Assembly: GCA_949519155.1 (NCBI GenBank)
Contig: CATIQU010000015.1
Coordinates: forward strand, 39,654 to 103,653
Length of the DNA stretch: 64,000 nucleotides
Source of the DNA: Polaribacter sp. SA4-10
GTDB lineage: Bacteria; Bacteroidota; Bacteroidia; Flavobacteriales; Flavobacteriaceae
Direction of reading: 5' to 3'
The notes under the pieces were generated by a model. That model made no database searches, had not been told where the DNA came from, and worked only from the letters and a program-made list of their open reading frames with translations. Every line of letters begins with the position of its first letter. Position 1 is the stretch's first letter. A program made the translations under genes and the position numbers. Below, piece after piece: positions 43,170 through 51,237 of this stretch.

Positions 43170-44597
43170 ATGACCTCAACTGCCGATTCCGTTTGGACTG
43201 AATGTTTGTCTTTTATAAAAGACAATATAAAGCCACAAGCATACAAAACTTGGTTTGAGCCCATCAAACCAGTAAAATTATCCGGAGAAGCATTAACAAT
43301 TCAGGTGCCCAGTAAGTTTTTTTATGAATGGTTAGAAGAACATTATATTAAATTATTAAGAGTTGCTTTAGTTCGACAATTAGGGAATGATGCAAAATTA
43401 ATTTATGATGTTCGTATGGAAAATACGTACAGTAGTAATAGACCTCAAATTGTAAAAATACCAAGTTCTAATAGAGATCCTTTAAAACCACAAAAGGTAA
43501 CAATGCCTTTGGATGCTGGTAAGAGAGAATTGAGAAATCCATTTATCATTCCAGGTTTACAAAAAGTAAAAATTGAATCTCAATTAAATCCGAATTATAA
43601 TTTCAATAATTTTGTTGAAGGAGACTCTAATAGATTAGCGCGTTCTGCGGGTATGGCTGTTGCCAATAAACCTGGAGGAACTTCATTCAATCCATTGTTA
43701 ATCTATGGTGGTGTTGGTTTAGGAAAAACACATTTAGCACATGCTATCGGTGTAGATATAAAAGACAAGTATCCAGACAAAACGGTTTTGTATATTTCTT
43801 CAGAAAAATTTACACAACAATTTATAGACTCTGTGAAATCGAATACTAGAAATGATTTTATTCATTTTTATCAAATGATCGATGTTTTATTGATTGATGA
43901 TGTTCAGTTTTTATCTGGAAAAGCAGGAACACAAGATGTTTTCTTTCATATATTCAATCATTTACATCAAAACGGAAAACAAGTAATTTTAACATCAGAC
44001 AAAGCGCCTGTAGATATGCAAGACATAGAACAGCGTTTGTTATCTCGTTTTAAATGGGGATTGTCTGCAGAATTACAAGCACCAGATTACGAAACAAGAG
44101 TTTCTATTCTTTACAATAAACTCTTTAGAGATGGTGTTGAAATGCCAGAAGAAATCGTAGAGTATATTGCTAAGAATATCAAATCGAATGTTCGAGAATT
44201 AGAGGGAGTAATTATCTCTATGATTGCACAAGCTTCTTTTAATAGACGAGAGTTTTCTATAGAATTGGCAAAACAAATTGTAGATAAATTTGTAAAAAAC
44301 ACCAAGAAAGAAGTCTCTATTGATTATATCCAAAAAGAAGTCTCTAAGTATTTTGATATGGATGTTGCTACCTTACAATCTAAAACAAGAAAGCGTCATA
44401 TTGTTCAAGCAAGACAATTAGCCATGTTTTTTGCAAAAAGATTAACCAAAACTTCATTAGCAAGTATTGGGAATCAAATTGGGCAAAGAGATCATGCAAC
44501 TGTTTTACATGCTTGTAAAACCGTTGATAACTTAACTGAGACGGATAAGCAATTTAAAAAATACGTAGACGATTTAACGAAGAAGTTGACTTTCTAA
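43170..44597 (+). CDS. dnaA: Chromosomal replication initiator protein DnaA
   Basis: 475 residues. Domain I 1-85 (WTECLSFIKDNIKPQAYKTWFEPIKP), variable linker, AAA+ domain III 130-340 with Walker A LIYGGVGLGKTHLAHAIG, Walker B VLLIDDVQFLSGK, sensor regions EQRLLSRFKWGL and SNVRELEGVI; domain IV 370-475 with the DnaA signature QIGQRDHATVLHACKTV. It opens oriC by binding DnaA boxes. Only one good box is seen upstream, so the origin is probably not here. dnaA is followed by phosphatase and methyltransferase genes, a usual flavobacterial order. Confidence 0.97.
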   Translation: MTSTADSVWTECLSFIKDNIKPQAYKTWFEPIKPVKLSGEALTIQVPSKFFYEWLEEHYIKLLRVALVRQLGNDAKLIYDVRMENTYSSNRPQIVKIPSSNRDPLKPQKVTMPLDAGKRELRNPFIIPGLQKVKIESQLNPNYNFNNFVEGDSNRLARSAGMAVANKPGGTSFNPLLIYGGVGLGKTHLAHAIGVDIKDKYPDKTVLYISSEKFTQQFIDSVKSNTRNDFIHFYQMIDVLLIDDVQFLSGKAGTQDVFFHIFNHLHQNGKQVILTSDKAPVDMQDIEQRLLSRFKWGLSAELQAPDYETRVSILYNKLFRDGVEMPEEIVEYIAKNIKSNVRELEGVIISMIAQASFNRREFSIELAKQIVDKFVKNTKKEVSIDYIQKEVSKYFDMDVATLQSKTRKRHIVQARQLAMFFAKRLTKTSLASIGNQIGQRDHATVLHACKTVDNLTETDKQFKKYVDDLTKKLTF

Positions 44598-44608
44598 ATT
44601 CCTTTTTT

Positions 44609-45070
44609 ATGCATAAAATACTCATGGTTTGCTTGGGAAACATTTGTCGTTCTCCAATTGCTGAAGGGGTTTTGCAATCTAAAGTGAATTCAGATCTTGT
44701 TTTTGTTGATTCTGCTGGAACCGCTGCATACCATGTTGGTAGTGCTCCAGATAAACGTTCAGTAAACATTGCATCTAATTACAATGTAAACTTAAAAAAT
44801 CAAAAAATCCGAAAGTTTACGATTTCAGATTTTGAGAATTTTGATACCATTTATGCAATGGATGAAAGCAATTATCAAAATATTTTAAAATTAGCTAAAA
44901 ATAATTCTCATACTTCTAAAGTCAAATTGATTTTAAATGAAGTCAATCCACTTTATAATCAAAGTGTTCCAGATCCTTATTGCGGAGGTACTCAGGGATT
45001 TGAAAAAGTGTATATGATGCTAGAAGAAGCTTGTTCAATAATTGCAGAAAAACTACAAAATGATCGGTAA
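44609..45070 (+). CDS. Low-molecular-weight protein-tyrosine phosphatase
   Basis: 153 residues. P-loop VCLGNICRSPIAEG with catalytic Cys8 and Arg14 (CX5R) and general-acid DPY (VPDPYCGG) near residue 129. Dephosphorylates phosphotyrosine; in bacteria often acts on capsule/exopolysaccharide tyrosine kinases, though none is nearby. Overlaps the following methyltransferase gene by 11 bases. Confidence 0.93.
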   Translation: MHKILMVCLGNICRSPIAEGVLQSKVNSDLVFVDSAGTAAYHVGSAPDKRSVNIASNYNVNLKNQKIRKFTISDFENFDTIYAMDESNYQNILKLAKNNSHTSKVKLILNEVNPLYNQSVPDPYCGGTQGFEKVYMMLEEACSIIAEKLQNDR

Positions 45071-45764
45071 ATTATATTTAATTCCAACTACGTTAGGAGA
45101 TACAGAGCCTTTAGAGGTGATGCCTTTATCTGTGAAAAAAGTGATAGAAGACGTTGATTTTTTTATTGTTGAAAATGAAAAAACCGCAAGAAGATTTATC
45201 AAAAAAATTACACCAAAAAAATCTCAGTCTTCCTTAAATTTAATGCCTTTAGATAAGTATGCTGAAGAATTGGAAACACGCACTTATTTGGATGTTTGTA
45301 AAGATGGTATTAATGTAGGGTTGTTATCTGAAGCAGGAGTGCCTGCTGTTGCAGATCCAGGCGCAACGATTGTAAAGTTGGCTCACGAAAAAGGAATTCA
45401 AGTAGTTCCTTTAGTAGGACCCTCATCTATATTAATGGCGATGATGAGTTCTGGAATGAATGGTCAGAACTTTGCTTTTAATGGGTATTTACCAATTGAT
45501 AAAGGAGAGCGGAAAAAAGCAATCAAAGAACTAGAAAAATTATCTGTCGATAAAAACCAATCACAAATTTTTATTGAAACTCCGTATCGAAATGAGAAAA
45601 TGTTTGCAGATTTGAAAGCTGCATTATCACCGACTACCAATTTATGTATTGCAGCAGATATTACCCTTTCTTCAGAATACATTAAAACATTTTCGGTTCA
45701 AGATTGGAAACATCAGACTCCAGATTTACATAAGAAACCAGCCATCTTTATCATTCACAAATAA
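45060..45764 (+). CDS. SAM-dependent tetrapyrrole-methylase-fold methyltransferase (RsmI-like)
   Basis: 234 residues from MIGKLYLIPTTLGDTEPLEV. TP-methylase fold: LYLIPTTLGD, VGLLSEAGVPAVADPGATIVKLAHEKGIQVVPLVGPSSILMAMMSSGMNGQNFAFNGYLP, IETPYRNEKMFADL. RsmI methylates C1402 of 16S rRNA and is about 280 residues; this one lacks the C-terminal small domain and belongs to the shorter flavobacterial type. The start at 45060 is preferred to an ATG 18 bases earlier by homology of the first strand. Coupled to the phosphatase gene. Confidence 0.88.
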   Translation: MIGKLYLIPTTLGDTEPLEVMPLSVKKVIEDVDFFIVENEKTARRFIKKITPKKSQSSLNLMPLDKYAEELETRTYLDVCKDGINVGLLSEAGVPAVADPGATIVKLAHEKGIQVVPLVGPSSILMAMMSSGMNGQNFAFNGYLPIDKGERKKAIKELEKLSVDKNQSQIFIETPYRNEKMFADLKAALSPTTNLCIAADITLSSEYIKTFSVQDWKHQTPDLHKKPAIFIIHK

Positions 45765-45853
45765 TATTAGCAATATAACTGAAGATATATTGATGCAAAA
45801 TATTTAGTGAAGCGTTAAAGATTAGCGTGCTCGGTTACTTGCTCTTGATTTAT

Positions 45854-46465
45854 TTAAACCTTTGCCATTCTATTTGCTTTAATATTAGAAACATTGTAAC
45901 CAGCAAATTTTTTTAGATAAGATTGAATCGAAGAACCGTATGCATCTGAGAAGCTGATTCTTCCGTTGCTGCGTAAATACTTCTTTACATTTCCAGCACC
46001 TCCCAAATGAGCAGCTGCTAAAATTCCAGATTCAGTAATTTCTATTCCATTTATTATTTTTCCGACAGAGCGTCTAATATCTTTTCTTAAAATCCATTTA
46101 TTTACAGAACAGTAAGCTGCAAAAGCTTTTTCCTGTAATTCTGGATTTTTTAAAAATTCTTTTGTATTATATATTCGAAATCGTTTTAACGTTGTTCTTC
46201 CAAATTGATATTTTCCGAGATATCCTAAGGTGTTTATCACATTATACCTTCCTTGAGATTCTTTAAAAGCAAGTGCTTCTTTAAAGCCTACAAAGTTTTT
46301 TTGTAGGTAAGGAAATTCTAATGAGTTGTTTTTGGGGGAATTGTTTTCTTTGAGTTCAATGGTCTTAACTGGATCTATATCAGTTGCATTGATAAATAAA
46401 AATAACGTGATGGCTAATAAAAATAATTTTTTGATAAACGATTTCTTTCTGTTTTGCGTTTGCAA
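45854..46465 (-). CDS. Exported lysozyme-like/transglycosylase-like protein
   Basis: 203 residues: hydrophobic export segment (KKLFLLAITLFLFINA), spacer, then FKEALAFKESQGRYNVINTLGYLGKYQFGRTTLKRF with a Glu in the position of the catalytic acid of SLT/goose-type lysozyme folds, followed by ITESGILAAAHLGGAGNVKKYLRSNG and SIQSYLKKFAGYNV. Probably cleaves peptidoglycan glycan strands. The start is uncertain: the TTG at 46465 overlaps a TAGCTTTG (46470-46463) that looks like a -7 box, and no ATG exists downstream before the signal segment. A rare start codon near 46423 is possible. Confidence 0.72.
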   Translation of the reverse strand: MQTQNRKKSFIKKLFLLAITLFLFINATDIDPVKTIELKENNSPKNNSLEFPYLQKNFVGFKEALAFKESQGRYNVINTLGYLGKYQFGRTTLKRFRIYNTKEFLKNPELQEKAFAAYCSVNKWILRKDIRRSVGKIINGIEITESGILAAAHLGGAGNVKKYLRSNGRISFSDAYGSSIQSYLKKFAGYNVSNIKANRMAKV

Positions 46466-46755
46466 AGCTAAGTACTAATATCATATTACTGATTACCAGA
46501 CTGTTAAATTTTAAAATAAATACAAATAATAAGGGCTTATACCTCTTCTAATGCTAATTTATTGAGTTGAAACTGTGTTTTTTGTGAATTTAATAATAAA
46601 AAAGATGGTTTACATTACTTTCTGCTATTAATGGAATCCTATGAAAATTATATTATTTTTTTAGATTAAAACCGTTGAAACACTCTTTGGTATTGTGATT
46701 TTGAAATAATCGGTAACTTAATCGTACCTTTTGCTTGACTGTAATTGTTTTCTTA

Positions 46756-47784
46756 TTACCGATTAATTCCTTTTTTATTAAGCCATCTATGGTACTTTTC
46801 GGCATTTCTATTGTGCTGAGAAAGTGTTTTCGAAAATGCATGAAAACCTATTTTTTCAGTATTTGCACACATGTAAAAATAGTTGTGCTTACTGGCATTT
46901 AAGACTGCATCAATTGCGGAAACGTCTGGCATTGATATCAGTCCAGGAGGTAACCCTTTATTTAGATAGGTATTGTAGGGAGAGTCAATTTTTAAATCTA
47001 CTGTTAATACTCTTTTAATCACTGTGTTTTGCCCTTTTTTCTCCCGAATACAAAAGATTACTGTAGGATCCGCTTGCAAAGGCCATCCTTTTTTGAGTCG
47101 ATTCAAATACAAACCTGCAACAACGGGTCTTTCTATCTTCTGAGCTGTTTCTTTCTGAACAATTGAGGCTAATGTAATGATTTCTTTTTTTGATAAGTTT
47201 AGATTCTTCGCTTTTTCTATTCTTTTTGTATTCCAAAAAAGGGTATATTCTTTTAGCATTTTATCACGAAATTTTTCGGCAGATATTGTCCAATAAACTT
47301 CATAACGATTTGGGATGAAAATGCCTAGAATTGTTTTTTTATTAAAGTTGTTTTCTTTTAAAAAAGTAGGGTCTAAGAATGCGTGCATCAAATGTGTCGA
47401 ATCTGTTTCCACTTGTGCTGCAATTCTATTTGCTAATTTCTCTAAGGTATCTTGATTGTTAAATCTTACTTTTACGGGGGTTTGATTCCCACTTCTTAGA
47501 AGATTGACAATATCATTATTTGACATTCCTTTCTTTAAAGCATATTTTCCTGCTTTCGGTTTATTGAATTCTTTTTGAACAGCCACCCAATTAAATCCTT
47601 CCTTATTTTCTAAAAACGGTGCTAATCTCTTTTTTAAAACGGATAGGTCATCTTTCGATTCAATAAAGATGCTACCTGTCTTACGAATATTGTCTGCAAA
47701 TATTCGATTGTAATATTGAAGGCTAATCATTCCGCCTATTAATACTATAATTAAAATACCAAATAAAATTATTTTTTTATTCAT
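46756..47784 (-). CDS. mltG: Endolytic murein transglycosylase (YceG-like)
   Basis: 342 residues. One N-terminal membrane helix (about 5-26), a LysM-like region, then the MltG catalytic domain with IITLASIVQKETA (catalytic-type Glu about 216), AGLYLNRLKKGWPLQADPTVIF, SPYNTYLNKGLPPGLISMPDVSAIDAVLNA, and HAFSKTLSQHNRNAEKYHRWLN. It cuts nascent glycan strands internally and ends peptidoglycan polymerisation. Overlaps the upstream GNAT gene by eight bases; last gene of the dapF operon. Confidence 0.95.
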   Translation of the reverse strand: MNKKIILFGILIIVLIGGMISLQYYNRIFADNIRKTGSIFIESKDDLSVLKKRLAPFLENKEGFNWVAVQKEFNKPKAGKYALKKGMSNNDIVNLLRSGNQTPVKVRFNNQDTLEKLANRIAAQVETDSTHLMHAFLDPTFLKENNFNKKTILGIFIPNRYEVYWTISAEKFRDKMLKEYTLFWNTKRIEKAKNLNLSKKEIITLASIVQKETAQKIERPVVAGLYLNRLKKGWPLQADPTVIFCIREKKGQNTVIKRVLTVDLKIDSPYNTYLNKGLPPGLISMPDVSAIDAVLNASKHNYFYMCANTEKIGFHAFSKTLSQHNRNAEKYHRWLNKKGINR

Positions 47785-48307
47785 TAATTAATTGAAATAA
47801 AAGTTCATTTTTAAATTTTCCTTCTGAGAATATCCAATCTTTTTTTTCTCCAACTTTTACAAATTTATTTTTTTTGAATAATGAGATACTTTGTAAATTG
47901 CCTATCGTAATGTTCGCATATAATTGATGTAAGTTCAATTTGGAAAAGGCATACTTAACTATCATTTCCAATGCTTCAGAAGCAACACCTTTTTCTTGAA
48001 ATTTAGGATGTACCAAAATCCCGATTCCAGCTCTTCGGTGTTGTGGATTAAAATCAAACAAATCGATCATACCCATTTGTTTCTTTGTTTTTTTGTCTTC
48101 GATTAAAAGCCGTAATTGTTTGGCTTCAAAAATATCTAACTGTGCATTTTCTAAATATTGTTTTAAAACATATTTAGAAAATGGTGCTTGTGTGTGGCTT
48201 ACTTCCCAAAAGATTTCATTGTTTTCTATTTCGAATAGAAATTCTAAATCTTCTGGCTCTAAGGCACGTAGATTCATTTTCTGACCACATAGACTCATAG
48301 ATTTCAT
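47777..48307 (-). CDS. RimJ/RimL-type GNAT acetyltransferase
   Basis: 176 residues. LRALEPEDLEFLFEIENNEIFWEVSHTQ is the GNAT_3 N-terminus; acetyl-CoA loop IGILVHPKFQEKGVASEALEMIVKYAF (about 93-119), HQLYANITIGNLQSISLFKKNKFVKVGEKKDW at the C-terminus. Alternative starts are the ATG at 48298 or the ATG at 48277. The first codons (48285-48300) coincide with the left inverted-repeat arm bracketing the GxxExxY gene. Substrate unknown; in relatives this gene usually sits directly between dapF and mltG (from memory). Confidence 0.85.
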   Translation of the reverse strand: MKSMSLCGQKMNLRALEPEDLEFLFEIENNEIFWEVSHTQAPFSKYVLKQYLENAQLDIFEAKQLRLLIEDKKTKKQMGMIDLFDFNPQHRRAGIGILVHPKFQEKGVASEALEMIVKYAFSKLNLHQLYANITIGNLQSISLFKKNKFVKVGEKKDWIFSEGKFKNELLFQLINE

Positions 48308-48790
48308 TGATTATTCAGGTAATTCTCTAAATATGTCATTTACGAAAGTCTTTTGACCTTGTTTAAATAAATTTAAACAATTAAAGTTTACAATGATTCC
48401 TTTTGGTGCTTTTAGTAAATGCATGTAGGTTAGTATTTGTGCTTCAAATATAGGTTGAATTTCCTTGACTGATTTTAACTCAACGACTAAACAATTTTGT
48501 ATCAGTAAATCTACTCTTAATTTAGTATCTATTTCTTTTTCTCTATACCTGATTGGAACTTCTAATTCTGATTTAAAAGAAATTTTTTCGTATTTTAATT
48601 CTTCAATCAAACATTGATGGTAAACATGTTCTAATAATCCTGGACCTAATTCTTTATGAACATTTATACAACATCCAATTAAGGGATAAGTAAGGTCATT
48701 TAAATATTGTTTGGATATTTTCATAGTTGTTTTTTTTACAAGATAATTAAAACATATGTAGTTTTTTCTTTTTTCTATGTTCCTATGTGG
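48285..48790. mobile_element. Possible insertion unit: GxxExxY gene bracketed by inverted repeats
   Basis: CTATGTTCCTATGTGG (48775-48790, plus strand) and CTATGAGTCTATGTGG (48300-48285, minus strand) match at 13 of 16 positions and face outward on either side of the single GxxExxY gene. A further CTATGT lies at 48815-48820 inside the last codons of dapF. The arrangement looks like a 506-base cassette inserted between dapF and the GNAT gene. No transposase or target-site duplication was seen, so this remains tentative. Confidence 0.35.
48311..48724 (-). CDS. GxxExxY protein
   Basis: 137 residues: LTYPLIGCCINVHKELGPGLLEHVYHQCLIEELK carries the name-giving GLLEHVY motif; RVDLLIQNCLVVELKSVKEIQPIFEAQILTYMHLLKAPKGIIVNFN contains the acidic/Lys pattern (DLL...VELKS) of PD-(D/E)XK nuclease folds. 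Function unproven; the family is abundant and scattered in Bacteroidota, Chloroflexi and others, often in repeated patches. Downstream GNAT start is 3 bases away. Confidence 0.92.
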   Translation of the reverse strand: MKISKQYLNDLTYPLIGCCINVHKELGPGLLEHVYHQCLIEELKYEKISFKSELEVPIRYREKEIDTKLRVDLLIQNCLVVELKSVKEIQPIFEAQILTYMHLLKAPKGIIVNFNCLNLFKQGQKTFVNDIFRELPE

Positions 48791-48806
48791 CTCATTTCGT
48801 TAAAAG

Positions 48807-49577
48807 TTAAATCTCTATGTCTCCCTTAAAAACAAATTCTGCAGGTCCTTTTAGAAATACATTGGTGTATTTTCCTCCGTTTTCATCAAAGGTAACTTGT
48901 AAATCCCCCCCCATAACAGGTAAGTTAATACACTGTTCTTTGGTTATTTTTGTTTTATGCATTGCGATTGCAACAGCTGTCACTCCTGTTCCACAAGCCA
49001 GTGTTTCGCTTTCAACCCCTTTTTCATAGGTTCTCACTCGAAATGTATTGTGATTCACTTGCTGCACAAAATTTACATTACTCCCTTTAGCTGGATACGA
49101 ATTTCTAATCTTTTCCCCCATTTCAAATACCGGATAGGTCTCTAAATTTTCAACCAATTCCACATGATGTTGTGTTCCTGTGTAGGCAAAAACACTGTTT
49201 TCTTTTACGATTACTTCAGTTACATCAATCATTTGTAAAGAGACAATATCTTTTTCAATTTTCGCAATATGACCACCATCAAAAGCAATAAAGTTAGTTT
49301 CTAATGTAATGATTTCTAAGTGCTTTGCAAAAGCAACAGCACACCTGCCTCCATTTCCACAGAAAGTTTGACTACCATCGGCATTAAAATAAAGCATTCT
49401 AAAGTCGAAATCAGTATCATTTTCAATTAAAATAATCCCATCAGCACCAATACCAAAATTGCGATTACAAATTTTTAATATTGCGGTTGTATTCTCTTTT
49501 GGAAATAGTTTTGATCTGTTGTCAATCATAACAAAATCGTTCCCAGCTCCTTGGTATTTATAAAATGGAATCTTCAT
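48807..49577 (-). CDS. dapF: Diaminopimelate epimerase
   Basis: 256 residues. Converts LL- to meso-diaminopimelate for peptidoglycan and lysine. Active-site cysteines in NADGSQTFCGNGGRCAVAF and ESETLACGTGVTAVAIAM are both present; N-terminus FYKYQGAGNDFVMIDNR and NVNFVQ, RTYEKGVE are typical. A TATCTTTG -7 box (49590-49583) ends five bases before the ATG, so the transcript is probably leaderless or nearly so. First gene of the dapF-GxxExxY-GNAT-mltG run. Confidence 0.97.
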   Translation of the reverse strand: MKIPFYKYQGAGNDFVMIDNRSKLFPKENTTAILKICNRNFGIGADGIILIENDTDFDFRMLYFNADGSQTFCGNGGRCAVAFAKHLEIITLETNFIAFDGGHIAKIEKDIVSLQMIDVTEVIVKENSVFAYTGTQHHVELVENLETYPVFEMGEKIRNSYPAKGSNVNFVQQVNHNTFRVRTYEKGVESETLACGTGVTAVAIAMHKTKITKEQCINLPVMGGDLQVTFDENGGKYTNVFLKGPAEFVFKGDIEI

Positions 49578-49582
49578 GAATA

Positions 49583-49590
49583 CAAAGATA
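49583..49590 (-). promoter_or_regulatory. -7 element abutting dapF start
   Basis: Minus-strand TATCTTTG (exact TAnnTTTG); only five bases to the ATG at 49577. Confidence 0.5.
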
Positions 49591-49615
49591 GCAATTTCAA
49601 TAGGATATTATAGTT

Positions 49616-49654
49616 GTTAAAAATGGGTTAAAATCCGTTAAAATGATGTTAAAC
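49616..49654. repeat. Phased GTTAAA repeats upstream of degP-like gene
   Basis: GTTAAA starts at 49616, 49627, 49637 and 49648, i.e. spaced 11, 10 and 11 bases, on one helical face. The array ends about 25 bases before the -7 box at 49680, covering the region at and upstream of -33. It looks like an activator site array or curved-DNA upstream element. Confidence 0.6.
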
Positions 49655-49679
49655 AAAATTATCATAATCATCAAAATTA

Positions 49680-49687
49680 TATATTTG
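49680..49687 (+). promoter_or_regulatory. -7 element of degP-like gene
   Basis: TATATTTG, exact match to TAnnTTTG, 26 bases before the ATG at 49714. Confidence 0.6.
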
Positions 49688-49713
49688 ATTGCATAGAATT
49701 AAAACCATATATA

Positions 49714-51102
49714 ATGAAGCAATTTTTTAGTTTTTTAGGAATGGCTATTTTAGGAGGTGTTCTTACTTTAGGTGGCTACAAAATCTTTATCGAAAAAGAG
49801 ATTGTACATCAACAAATCTCTAAGATGCCGATGGCTACCATCAATTCAAATTTTAATCCAACTGTCCTGACTTCTTCTGCTATTGAGAATACGACAGATT
49901 TTACCATAGCAGCAGAAAGCACAGTGCATGCAGTAGTTCATGTTAAAAATACCGCTTTAAGGACGCAAAAGAATCCGTGGGCAGAATTATTTTACGGAAA
50001 TGGAAACGGATCCAGGAAATATGAACAAGTTGGAACTGGGAGTGGTGTAATTATTTCTCAAGATGGTTATATTGTTACCAACAATCATGTAATAGAAGGT
50101 GCTACGGAATTAGAAATTACGTTAAATGATCAAAAAAAGTATTCAGCGGAATTAATTGGTACAGACCCAAGTAATGACATTGCTTTGTTAAAAATTAATA
50201 CAGGTATTGATTTGCCATACATTCCTTTTGCGAATTCTGATAATGTTCAAATAGGGGAGTGGGTATTGGCTGTTGGAAATCCATATAATTTAACATCAAC
50301 AGTAACTGCAGGAATTGTAAGTGCGAAAGGTAGAGATTTGGAAGGCAATAGAAATATTGAATCTTTCATTCAAACGGATGCTGCTGTGAATCCTGGGAAT
50401 AGTGGAGGCGCATTGGTAAATACCAAAGGAGAGTTGATTGGCATAAATACTGCAATTTCTTCAAGAACCGGTTCTTTTATTGGTTATTCTTTTGCTGTAC
50501 CCTCAAATATTGCTAAAAAGATTATTGACGATATCTTAGAATTCGGAACCGTGCAACAAGCAATTTTAGGGATCAATGTTGATGCTAATTATGATGAGGA
50601 GGGCGTAAAAATTTCAAGTGCTTTAGAATTGACAGAGAAAGGCCAAAATTTTGGACTAAAAAAAGGGGATATTATTGTCAAAATAAACAATGTTAAAATT
50701 TCAAAATTTTCAGATTTAAAAGGGCAATTAACAGCTAAAAGGCCAGGTGATTTTGTTGACGTTACAATTAATAGAGACGGAGAAATATATGTTAAAAAAG
50801 TTAAATTATCTAAATCTATAGAAAGGCATATTTCCTCAGTATTTCAATGGGAGTTAAAAGATATTACAAAAAAGGAGAAACAGAAAAGAGCGATTAATCG
50901 TGGCGTACAAATTACTAGAACTGGTAAAGATGGAATCGAAAACAATTTAAAAGGTTTCATTATTACAAAAATTAATAACCAAGAAGTAAGCAATGCAAAA
51001 GAAACAGTCCGTTTATTAGATAATTTGGCAAGTAACCGATATCGAATTATTATAGAAATGATTACTTTAACAAGTCAAACTGAAAAATATATTTATCGAT
51101 AA
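49714..51102 (+). CDS. DegP/HtrA-type periplasmic serine protease
   Basis: 462 residues: signal-anchor (5-25), trypsin-like domain with triad His125 (TNNHVIEGA), Asp155 (SNDIALLK) and Ser230 (NPGNSGGALV), and two PDZ domains (about 285-370, and 385-450 with GFIITKINNQEV). Degrades misfolded envelope proteins and may act as a chaperone. The upstream phased GTTAAA array and good -7 box suggest stress-dependent control. It ends at a terminator and is monocistronic. DegP versus DegQ cannot be told apart here. Confidence 0.95.
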   Translation: MKQFFSFLGMAILGGVLTLGGYKIFIEKEIVHQQISKMPMATINSNFNPTVLTSSAIENTTDFTIAAESTVHAVVHVKNTALRTQKNPWAELFYGNGNGSRKYEQVGTGSGVIISQDGYIVTNNHVIEGATELEITLNDQKKYSAELIGTDPSNDIALLKINTGIDLPYIPFANSDNVQIGEWVLAVGNPYNLTSTVTAGIVSAKGRDLEGNRNIESFIQTDAAVNPGNSGGALVNTKGELIGINTAISSRTGSFIGYSFAVPSNIAKKIIDDILEFGTVQQAILGINVDANYDEEGVKISSALELTEKGQNFGLKKGDIIVKINNVKISKFSDLKGQLTAKRPGDFVDVTINRDGEIYVKKVKLSKSIERHISSVFQWELKDITKKEKQKRAINRGVQITRTGKDGIENNLKGFIITKINNQEVSNAKETVRLLDNLASNRYRIIIEMITLTSQTEKYIYR

Positions 51103-51123
51103 AGCGTACAACAAGTAGAAGTT

Positions 51124-51154
51124 TAAAGTTCTGATGAAAGTCAGGACTTTTTAT
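51124..51154 (+). terminator. Terminator after degP-like gene
   Basis: AAAGTTCTGA-TGAAAG-TCAGGACTTT hairpin (one G-T pair) plus a short T-run. Confidence 0.75.
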
Positions 51155-51178
51155 GGTTTAATAATTTTAACGAAATCG

Positions 51179-51210
51179 ATTTCGTATTTCAAAAAAAAGA
51201 AATACTTTTG
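51179..51210 (+). promoter_or_regulatory. Promoter of gapA
   Basis: TACTTTTG (51203-51210) matches TAnnTTTG; TTTCG about 19 bases upstream resembles the -33 TTTG. The ATG is 27 bases downstream. Confidence 0.5.
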
Positions 51211-51237
51211 CCGAAAATTTAATAATTTTAGTATCCA

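Noticed and set aside
46653..46841. 62-codon minus-strand frame at the 3' end of mltG
   Set aside because: Overlaps mltG in another frame and has no recognisable domain; the rest of the 46466-46755 gap also shows nothing convincing.
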